Source: Berberis thunbergii | Lineage: Eukaryota > Streptophyta > Magnoliopsida > Ranunculales > Berberidaceae | Direction of reading: 5' to 3' | Length of the DNA stretch: 64,000 bases | Assembly: GCA_003290165.1 (NCBI GenBank) | Contig: QNQO01000601.1 | Coordinates: forward strand, 62,001 to 126,000 | Shown here: positions 55,682 through 64,000 of the stretch, piece after piece | Numbering within the stretch: position 1 is the first letter of the stretch | Layout: every line of letters begins with the position of its first letter | Program-made: the position numbers and the translations under genes | The notes under the pieces: model-generated | Told to the model about the DNA's origin: nothing | Seen by the model: only the letters and a program-made list of their open reading frames with translations | Databases searched by the model: none

Positions 55682-57589
55682 TGATGCAGATTTAACTAAC
55701 CCAAATTAATAGATTAATTTGACCCACTTGTAATAACCGCAAGTGCACGGTGCCTAACTGGTAGACAACGGCAAGTACGGGTCGATCCCACGAAGAAGGT
55801 GGATGCAATTGAAATTTTAGAATTTAATTAAACTAATTTAGAGAAAATGGGGTTACAGCATTTTTAAATCTAAACTAAAATAAATTAAAACTAAGAAAAA
55901 TAAAATAAAAGATAGATGAAATGGGTTTTGTGGGTTTCGACTCACTAATGAGTTAGCAAAATTATTGAAATCTAAATTACTGAAATTAAACGAGAAGCTT
56001 TAGGGATGAGAATCCCTTGCTTCCACCGAATATGTGATCGTTAAAATCCAATTAAACTTATATCATGTTTCTATCAAACATTAACAAATTATTTCAAGCA
56101 AATACGCTCTTACCAAGTATTAAGTTTCTTTTTAGGGCACACTTAATCAAATTTTAAGCTTAATATTTTTAGCACATGTTTTGAATATTAATAAAGGGTA
56201 ATTCTAACTACCAAACATATCAAGTTTAATTTCTCGAACATGCAAGGTGAAAGCAATTTATCAAAATTCAGAAATAAATTGTAATTAACAATGAAGTACG
56301 CAATTCAGTAAAATAAATCAAAATAACTTATACAACCCATTTAGTTTATCACAAGCTCGATATGGTGGTACTCAGCAGATCAGTAGGTGGTTGTGCACGA
56401 ATCCCGAGGAAATGGTCCCAAAAAGCTCTGTGGTGGTACAAAGCAAAACTGGGGGTGTGAATAGCAAAATAACTGAATTGACCAATTCCTGCCTCTGCTA
56501 CAGTACTCTGCGCTACTCCACCTTCTTCTCTAGTGCGACAGCGGCTGTCTCGCGGCCTTCCACTTCCTCAAATCATCTCCAGAACCTGAAAAAGAGAAAT
56601 AGAGGGTGAGGAAACAGCTAGATATCAATAAAAACGCAAAGGAGGGCAAGGAACAGGCTCCCTGTTTCTGTGGCTGCGAGCTCTGTCTCGCGAGGTGGCG
56701 GTAATGGTGTTTGGTCTGGTCGTGACGGTGGTCACGAGAGAGGGAGTCAAGAAGAAGCTCAAGACGAAGAGAGGCCGAGAAATGAGGGGAAATAGGGTCT
56801 GCGAGGCGGAACAGAGTCGCGGTGCGGCTCTATTTCGCAGCATGGTTGGTGGCTCTGTCGCGGCGATTCGTGCGGAGGTTGTGGTGGTGGGACTCGTGCG
56901 GAGGTGGTGGACAAGGGAGAGGAGCAGAGAGTGGTGGTGGAGTAAAAATTGGACGTGAAACAAGGTTATCACACCCCTGTTTCACGGTGGTGACGGTGGC
57001 GGTTGCGGAGCTCGGTGGTGGAGGTGGTGCTAGGGTGATGGTGGTGGCGAGGTGGTGATTGCTGAGTGAGTCGAGTGAGTGAGAGATGGATGAGTGGTGA
57101 GGGTGACCTTGTGAGAATCACCTTTGAGAGAGGAGCTCCTTTGAGGAAATCTCCATTGAGGAAGAGGCTTTGATTTCTAATTCTCTTCTTTTCCCTTCTC
57201 TTCCTCCCTCCTCTTCTCACCCTATTCGCCTCTATTTATAGAAAATAATAGGGATGAAATGAGGGAATGATTCATCAATGAGGGTAGGAGAAGGATTGGG
57301 CTTAGGTTTGGGTTTAGGGTATGGATTGGGTTATGAATTAGGTTTCGGGTTTAGGTTATGAATTAGGCTTCGGGTTTTGGTTATGGATTGGGTTTAGGTT
57401 ATGAATTAGGTTTCGGGGTGAAATCGACTAATTGTCGTTCCTTAACTTGTCGCTTTAATGTGATTTCATCGTTTACGCTCAAATTCCTACAAAGACATGT
57501 AAACGAAATAATTACTATAAAATATAATAATCGAAACACTAACATGTATAAATTAAGGGATATATTATGTAATAATTATGTGAATATCA
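55682..57589 (-). mobile_element. Complete solo LTR, 1,908 bp
   Basis: Bounded by TGATGCAG at 55682 and GAATATCA at 57589, with the 5 bp target duplication AGCAC on both sides (55677-55681, 57590-57594). Its minus strand is the same family as 1-1644. Internal retrotransposon sequence is absent, so it arose by LTR-LTR recombination. The TATA box is at 57240-57233. It lies just beside an RNA-dependent RNA polymerase exon fragment. Confidence 0.92.
57297..57420. repeat. Degenerate telomere-like minisatellite within the LTR
   Basis: About four imperfect copies of a ~30 base unit built from GGGTTTAGG, TTATGAATTAGG and TTTCGGG. Words resemble the plant telomere repeat TTTAGGG but are not regular. 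It lies in the upstream part of the LTR, which is outside the window for the copy at position 1. Confidence 0.6.
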
Positions 57590-57605
57590 AGCACGAGCAG
57601 CATGG

Positions 57606-57781
57606 CTGCAAGCTTGCCTGTCTTGGGGAAGTCTACAGCTGTGGCTGCAAGCTCTGCAAGTTTGATGCATTTCTCATCAAGGACCCCATATTCGCTTTGA
57701 TCAGCATGAGCCACATGTGCGTTACAGATAAATCCCAGGTTTTCATTCACCATATTCTTGGTGTAAAATTCTACAATATCC
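57606..57781 (-). pseudogene. RNA-dependent RNA polymerase (RDR) exon fragment
   Basis: After an AG acceptor the exon reads DIVEFYTKNMVNENLGFICN, then AHVAHADQSEYGVLDEKC and KLAELAATAVDFPKTG, a conserved C-terminal block of plant RDR proteins downstream of the catalytic site. RDRs make double-stranded RNA for small-RNA silencing. It is open throughout and may end at a GC-type donor (GCAAGC). No further RDR exons were recognised on either side. The solo LTR inserted about 12 bases past its end. Confidence 0.8.
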
Positions 57782-57839
57782 TGTTGAACAAACAAGTAGA
57801 GTTATTCATGCTTGTACATAAGGTGCTCCTAGATTAGCA

Positions 57840-58590
57840 AATGTAAGAAACTAGCCTTAAACTCAAATTCATAAAATATCTGAACACATGACAGTTCAAA
57901 GTGAACACCAGAATATAATTCCATACATCAATTAGACCCTCTTTGGAATTATAAAGGGTAGTGAAAGAGCAATCACAGGAGATAGGAAGGTTCAAAACAC
58001 AAGGGCAAGTCTTACATTCCCATAAGTGGCACAAATAGACAGCAGTAAAACATAAAGTGAATTCAATCTGGAGGTTTTTTCATCATAGAACTAAATCATA
58101 CTTAACCATCTTTTTTATGATCTGTTTTTCTCTATCACTACTTGTTTGCTACCAAAGTGTATGATCTTGAATGCATCGGATCACAATGAAAGTATAAGAG
58201 TCCCCCTAGAAACTTGAGGATTATAAGGTTGTATGTATATATATATATATATATTTGTATTCAACTCTCGATATTATGTATAAGTTTCTAGATATGTATA
58301 GCGAAATATATAAACTTATGAATCCTGTGGAATATATATTGAACTTGTGGGGCAGATGACCTGATAGGCTGAAGCGGGAGAGGATTCCACTTACCTAACT
58401 ATGCCTTTTACTTAACAGTTTTACTTGCATGATAAAGTTAAAAAATTTCTAATATTTGAGTTTCAAGTAATTATGTGGTGATATTGGACGTTTGTTCTTA
58501 CTAGTTAAAATGAAAAATAAAAGTAAAAAAAAATAAATCTGAGTATTAACCAATGAACCATAAAGCTTTGCTCTGTTTGAGACAAAACCA
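57840..58590. other. Non-coding stretch
   Basis: AT-rich with a TA microsatellite near 58232. Nothing coding recognised. Confidence 0.5.
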
Positions 58591-58676
58591 GTAAGGAGAA
58601 TACCTCAACCACAGCTCAAAACCAGTGTGCTAACCGCGCATGCTGAAACCCGCTGCGGCCAGAAACAGCACGTACA
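58591..58676. repeat. 86 bp direct repeat, copy 1
   Basis: GTAAGGAGAATACCTCAACC through CGTACA is repeated at 60679-60764 with about three differences. It is GC-rich against an AT-rich background. On the minus strand it ends in GAGGTATTCTCC, so it could contribute an exon end with a GTATTC donor. Confidence 0.8.
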
Positions 58677-58885
58677 GCAGACACGTGAATCACACTGTCT
58701 GGATCAACATCGCACTCTGTCTGCAATGCAGAGCACGCTGAAACTGCAGCACACCCTGCCTGGGACGCGCTCTGTGCTGTAATTTGATTGCATCTGGGAC
58801 CTAAGCCACCTCTGCTGCCTTTTTTACGGCACTTGTGGCAGCTGCAGCAGTGCCGCTATAACCAGCCATGGAATCTGCATCTGAA
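58677..58885 (-). other. Possible exon, Ala-rich, unassigned
   Basis: On the minus strand, an AG acceptor at about 58882 opens a reading with SMAGYSGTAAAATSAVKKAA before a stop. No family recognised. Confidence 0.25.
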
Positions 58886-59279
58886 ACACAAAACAATATT
58901 ATATGGTGCGTGTGTCATTTCTACCAAACCAACAAAGTCATTTGTATATAAAACCATATTGTTCAGGGAAACCAAGTCAAGAATATATTCAAAAGATACA
59001 CATGGAGACAGACTAGTTTAAGCTTGCAGTCAAATATGTCATCCGACAATCAGACTAGTTTACAAATTAACCTCTTTGAATAATAAAATGTTATCCAAGA
59101 AATCTTGAATAGAAATCAACAAAGCAACACAAATGTTTGTTTTATTTTATTTTTTTGGTGGAAAATGTTAAAGGTTAGCTTATTTTTAACGGGAGGAGTA
59201 ACTTTGTGTTGGCGCTTTTTGATCCATATCATCACTCGCAAGCTTAACCAAACTTAGGAAGTAGTAATGATTTTACCTC

Positions 59280-60180
59280 CTTCAAATGAGTGTTCAAGCT
59301 GTTCTACTAGGCCTTTGTCATAAAAGATTGAGAAGGAAGAGTATATAGCATTTGACAGTTCCCACCAAGTTTAGTGCTTCTTTAAGTGCCTCTAGTAGGT
59401 ATTCAGGATGCTCCTCAAGATGGGTGAGGCCATGCTCCAGTTGCATGTTACCAAACAATTTACATTCCAGGTATTACCAATTGACTATGATGGCGAATAT
59501 TTCGTCTAAGATGGGAGTGTCTAGATGAATTTATATATTAGGATGATCCAGTTTAAGGAGAGAAATTTCTCTCTTTTACATGTGCATGTGAGATCAAGAA
59601 AAAAATGGAGTAAAGATAAGATGTCAGACCTTACGGGCATAGCCACCATAAGCCACGCCGTCAATTAAAGCCGATGGAGTACAAGTTAATTCAGCTGCAG
59701 ATCTTTCTCCATTAAAATTCTCAACAAAATGCAATTAGCAAGAATCAACTATAGGCATTTCTTGTCATGTCCATCAACCCAATGATTCAAAGCAAAGATA
59801 AATTCTCATTCTATTTCTAACAGTGGCATTAAAAAAAAAAAATACCATTAGGTCTGTCTGCTAACGTAGCCAATCGAATGCCAAATTTTATTGCTTCTCC
59901 AGTTGCACCTTGGCCTATGTCTCCACTCATGGGATGGCCATCCAACTTTGGTTGACATATAATTTCACATACAAGAACATTAGAAGACTATATATAGGTG
60001 AACATTCTACAAATAAATCAAAGACTTCAGAAAGTTGTCTTACAATTCAGATATCACGACTCACGAGCCCACCTGCCATAAATTGCAACAATGTAGACAG
60101 GGTTCCATGGTTGAATGCATGTTGCACATGGAAGAAATAGTTGAAGTCCCCAAATCTGGTAAGCTGACCTAAAAGAATTG
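59280..60180 (-). other. Unassigned exon-like segments
   Basis: Minus-strand readings with coding-like composition include LDGHPMSGDIGQGATGEAIK (about 59846-59945), ERSAAELTCTPSALIDGVAY (about 59634-59719) and LEEHPEYLLEALKEALNLV (about 59360-59435). They may belong to one degraded gene, but I do not recognise it and the joins are not clear. Confidence 0.3.
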
Positions 60181-60678
60181 CATCACAGTTTTAGTTTAAA
60201 CATAAATTTTTGATATTTTGTATTGTATTCATGTAATCCACATGAAATCAAAATTATTTTAGGATCATATAATACGCACTTAGTACAGCTATGGCAAACT
60301 ATACTGAATGCAGCTCAGGAAATCATAGTTTGTTAACTAAGGAGACAGTCCCACTAGAATTTAAGTCAGCTCATATATGAATACTTCGACAGAAAAACTA
60401 AAACTACCTTCCACTTGTATGTAATAAAAATCCATATCATGAGTAACAAGCATCTGACACATCAAAAACATGTTTTTGATCAGTGGAAACATGAATTCAC
60501 ATTCATTGAGATAAATAAGCCAAAAAAAAAGTTCCCCAAATAGATATAATGCCTTATCGAAGAACAAAGGATGCTGAGAATTAAATCAGGCCATGAGATG
60601 TCTCAAATAGATATAATTGAAGAGAACAAAAGAACAAAATAGATATAATACTTGAACTAGGTTAGATGGCCACCACAT

Positions 60679-60764
60679 GTAAGGAGAATACCTCAACCAC
60701 AGCTCAAAACCAGTGCGCTAACCGCGCACGCTGAAACCCGCTGCGGCCAGAAACAGCTCGTACA
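60679..60764. repeat. 86 bp direct repeat, copy 2
   Basis: See 58591-58676; the two copies are 2.1 kb apart in the same orientation. Confidence 0.8.
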
Positions 60765-61215
60765 TCAATAAACATTAAAAGAAAGACATCATAATCAAAA
60801 GTAAACATAAATAAACATTAAAAAGTAAATATAGTCAGAAAATTCACCATTAGACTCTTGGTTTTTGGGTGTTTTTGTGTAGAAAATAGAACTCCTGTAT
60901 AAAGAAAGACATCATAATCAATATCAAAAGCAATAGACATAAATATGAGAACAAAGCAAACTGTAGTATATGCACCATAGCAATCAAATATGAACTAAGG
61001 TCATACCAATTGTTGCGAATGAGAATTCAAATAGAAGAAACAATGTTTCAAATGGGATGAGGCAAGCAATAGTCATTTTGTGGTTAAGTCTATAGATACA
61101 TGCACTTAAGCTTCAGCTAGTTACCTTAAAATGAACAATCACGTGCCCGTAGTGTATTTCACTCAGCTCCTCTTTTGCTGCCACCATTACATTGCTTCCA
61201 ACATAGTTGTAACTA
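60765..61215. other. 3' flank of the transposase-like gene
   Basis: AT-rich, with repeated AAAGACATCATAATCAA text at about 60780 and 60902. No gene recognised. Confidence 0.4.
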
Positions 61216-62846
61216 TCAATCATCAAGTTCCACATGAGTTCTACACCATACGAAGAAATCACCAACGTCCAAATCCCCCATCTTGTCTCCTTTTGGATCA
61301 CTTTTGTAAAGTTTCACCCCAGTCTTGAATTTGAAGCATAAGGAAAGTCTGATATCTGTTGCAGGGTTCAATGATCCATGACAAGCGCAAGAGAATTGAT
61401 GGATAGGATCTACAACCTCTAATAATGCTATCGCAACGACATTCCTTTCCCAATCACAAACTTTGTATCTCCTTGACACTAAAGGAACGGGATTGCTTGG
61501 AGAAGGAAACCTCGCAACACCTTGAGAAGATGATGGTAATGGAGATGGAGGTAATGGATTTTCTGGTTGCCTTGTCGATTGTGCACCGGATGACGGTGTA
61601 TCTTTAGTTCTTTGAACAACTCCTTGTATTCCCTCACTTGTTGATGGTCTTACATAAGTTCCACTTTCAAGTCTCTCTCGTATCCATCTAACATTTTCTT
61701 CCAATCTATCATATTTTTCACTACATTTTTTTACTTCCAATGTTTTTTCCAAAAGCAATGAACGAGCGGGAAGTGCAGCATCATACTTCCTTTTAGAGAC
61801 AGTGGTTCCAACACAACGAGTACGTCCCCTTGCTTCTTGGCCAAACACTTGGCTTAGAGGATCATCATCAATAGTGAGGTCAGTGGTACCCTGAGTTGAA
61901 GATTCTTGCAAGATAGTTTTTTTTTTGCTTTAACTTGTTCCTTCAAAAGAATGAAAAAATAAAATAAATCAGGACACAAATAATATTCAAACAACTACAA
62001 AGTAAATTAAGAATTGGGTATAAAAGACATCATTGGGCACATACCATATATTGTTCAGATCCATGCGTAGGCTTTCCATCCTTTCTCGTGTGACAAGCAA
62101 TCCATATGTCAGTGCGTGTGACTGGTTCCCCATCAGGGTTCTTCTCAACCTATATACTTGAAAGATTAGTCTCAGCCTATATAGTTAAATGGTATATAAT
62201 ATTGTACTAGTAGCTAGAAACTCAATTACCATTTCATACTCTACTTCTGCAGCACTCTTTTGGCCACCCCCCCATACATACTTTGAAGCCTTTTTATTTT
62301 TTGCATTTTGGGCTCTAATTGCCTTCGCTTCAGGGGTGCTCCCATAGCGAACAAACTCCTTCCAATCCTCCTCTCTTACACCATTTGGAACATGCTTCTC
62401 TTGTTCCTCAATGGTAGGATACTTATCCAAATAATTCTTCCTAAGATCTGCATTGAACCTTCTATAATATTCAGGCATTTTCAAATGCACACTCTTTTTC
62501 ACATAATTTGGGATGTATTCACGCTGCAAATAAGCCATTGAGATATAAGTTGAAAATAAAATAAGACATTATGAAAATCAATGATGTAAAATCTCACCTT
62601 GAGGCCATTCCACACATCCTCTTTGTAGTTGTCAGTAACATGGTGCCAACCCTTGAATTTGATGGGCACAAGGGTTTCAACAAGCTTTCCAATGTTTTTA
62701 TTGAATTTTCTAGCACCAGGTCCAACTGCTAAACCATGGAGGTTGAACTGTATGGTCTGTTTAACTTCAATGTCATCATTTGTAGATCTAGTGACATCAA
62801 TGGTGGAGAGATTGCCGCGAGTACTATCCATTTCTATCAATGGCAT
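61216..62846 (-). CDS. CACTA accessory transposase (TNP1/En-Spm-like, Transposase_24)
   Basis: TNP1/TnpA-like proteins bind CACTA subterminal repeats and assist the TNP2 transposase. Exon 1 (62846-62598, ATG at 62846) carries GPGARKFNKNIGKLVETLVP and WHHVTDNYKEDVWNGLK. Exon 2 (62523-62230) carries MPEYYRRFNADLRKNYLDKY and GVREEDWKEFVRYGSTPEAK. Exon 3 (62149-62045) carries TRTDIWIACHTRKDGKP. All three are phase 0 and free of stops. The last block (61911-61216) has a basic coiled-coil-like part (KTLEVKKCSEKYDRLEENVR), a Ser/Pro linker, and a C-terminal domain resembling DUF8039 (CDWERNVVAIALLEV). The exon 3 to exon 4 join is not clean, since an A10 run lies beside the acceptor. TNP2 is not visible. 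Confidence 0.7.
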
Positions 62847-62889
62847 TATAGTTATTAACCATTATCAAACAAAAAAAAATAAGATGTAA

Positions 62890-64000
62890 CCAGTGCTGAA
62901 CATGAGAGCTTTTGTAGCTCATCAACATAATAAGGATGCTTTGGTTTGACCTCTGATATATAAATATGGTTTGATAACTTTAAAAAAAAAAAAAGTATGA
63001 CCGTATTTTTGAAAAAATGCATGGTATAGAAGATAAATCATGCATTCTTAAACTTCAATGTGGGCAAATAATTGTTGATCTAAGCTGAATCAAATATCAA
63101 TCGAGGAGGAGTAAATGGCTCCTTTTCTCTCTAGCATCATGCCTTGAAGACCCACCCCTTTGAGAAACAAATACAGTTGGAGCAACAAAAATGCATGGTA
63201 TAGAAGCTAAATCATGCATTCTTGCAACCAAATTTTGCCTCAAGGATTTAAAAGAGGGAAAACAAAATAAAGATTGTAAAGGGGTTTTAGTGACATTGCA
63301 GACTATGAGTTCTTCACCATTATCGTACATCTCATCCAGTTTTGGTGTACGTAGGCAACCTTCCAAACCATGTAAGACTTTGGTGTTTCTTGTCAAGTGA
63401 TTTTCTACTTTGTTCTTCTCACAACACTCTGAATGCATCCAAGGAACTCTTAAGTTAATCAAATCAATATAGACTGGGGTTTAAATGTTGTATAATCTAT
63501 TTTTGTACAACTTTTCATGATGAGAAATGAAAACTATCTCCACAACCCAGATAGGTGGGAAGTTCCCTACTAAAGGTAAACAATGCATGGTAAGCAATGA
63601 CAATCTGTTGAGCATGGAGATCAGTGTTTTCTTTTCTATAAATGATTTGATGAATAAGTAAGAGTTGATATGATGATCAGAAAAGCTAGTACAACATAAT
63701 CAACTTTGTCAGTTAAGTAGCTTTAGATCATACTTAATATCATTACTTTATAATATAGCAATAAAAGAAGAAAAGAATGCAATGTAAAGAACCAAATCAA
63801 GAATAATAAGGTTGTCAAACCATAAATCATGCCTTTGAAGAACTCCTTGAATGCAAGTATTATTTTCAGCACAGGACTTGCATGACAAGCTGAATGGAAA
63901 AATGTAGCCAAAGACAACTTGCCAACTTCACTTACTGATCCACTCTTCATAGATTCAAAGAAGATTAGAGAAGCCCATAAACAGTTGTCGGCAAGTCATC
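62890..64000. other. Right edge: no assigned gene
   Basis: A 121-codon minus-strand frame (63462-63097) and a shorter one (63950-63723) have coding-like text but no recognised domain. The promoter of the transposase-like gene should lie in the first few hundred bases. The segment ATGCATGGTATAGAAG(A/C)TAAATCATGCATTCTT occurs twice (about 63018 and 63191). Confidence 0.35.

Overview
The window is nuclear DNA of a flowering plant, probably a eudicot. The evidence is plant-specific families (NOD26-like aquaporin, plant seipin, LRR-malectin receptor kinase, chloroplast MPBQ/MSBQ methyltransferase, chromomethylase, plant RNA-dependent RNA polymerase), spliced genes with GT-AG introns, AT-rich intergenic DNA, and dense nested transposons of plant types. 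No rRNA, organelle or bacterial segment was seen. Nearly every host gene here is broken, so this is a transposon-rich accessory region.

Layout. 1-1644: the 3' part of a ~1.9 kb LTR; a complete solo LTR of the same family lies inverted at 55682-57589. 2236-25899: an ancestral tandem duplication of a block holding a seipin gene and the 3' half of an aquaporin (NIP) gene. A 9.7 kb Ty3/gypsy chromovirus (2879-12589, TSD AATGA) has since entered copy A. A 6,674 bp CACTA transposon (19191-25864, TSD AGA) has entered copy B inside NIP exon 3. Copy B has also lost NIP exons 4 and 5, so neither NIP nor either seipin copy is intact. The CACTA element is almost all satellite-like repeats, including about ten tandem sequences resembling tRNA-Glu(UUC), a 1.4 kb GATC-rich array and five ~188 bp repeats.

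28329-30780, 36757-37850 and 42883-45669: three non-LTR retrotransposon copies on the minus strand that carry an ORF1-type protein (DUF4283 plus CCHC knuckle) or its C-terminus and no reverse transcriptase. The third copy sits, with a 15 bp target duplication, in the kinase exon of an LRR-malectin receptor kinase pseudogene (38119-46675) just after the DFG motif. A hAT-like MITE with an 8 bp TSD is at 31905-32445.

47097-57800: a patchwork of gene fragments (MYB3R exon, split VTE3-like methyltransferase, unknown coiled-coil protein, amino-acid-transporter exon joined in phase to chromomethylase exons, RNA-dependent RNA polymerase exon), with two CACTA-type termini at 47097 and 51884. 61216-62846: a largely intact Transposase_24 (TNP1/En-Spm accessory) gene. 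One reading, not proven, is that 51884 to beyond 64000 is a single large CACTA element that has picked up pieces of two host silencing genes (CMT and RDR).

Limits: exon ends were placed by eye from splice consensus and protein resemblance; family names rest on motif recognition without a database search; base counts in repeat arrays are approximate.
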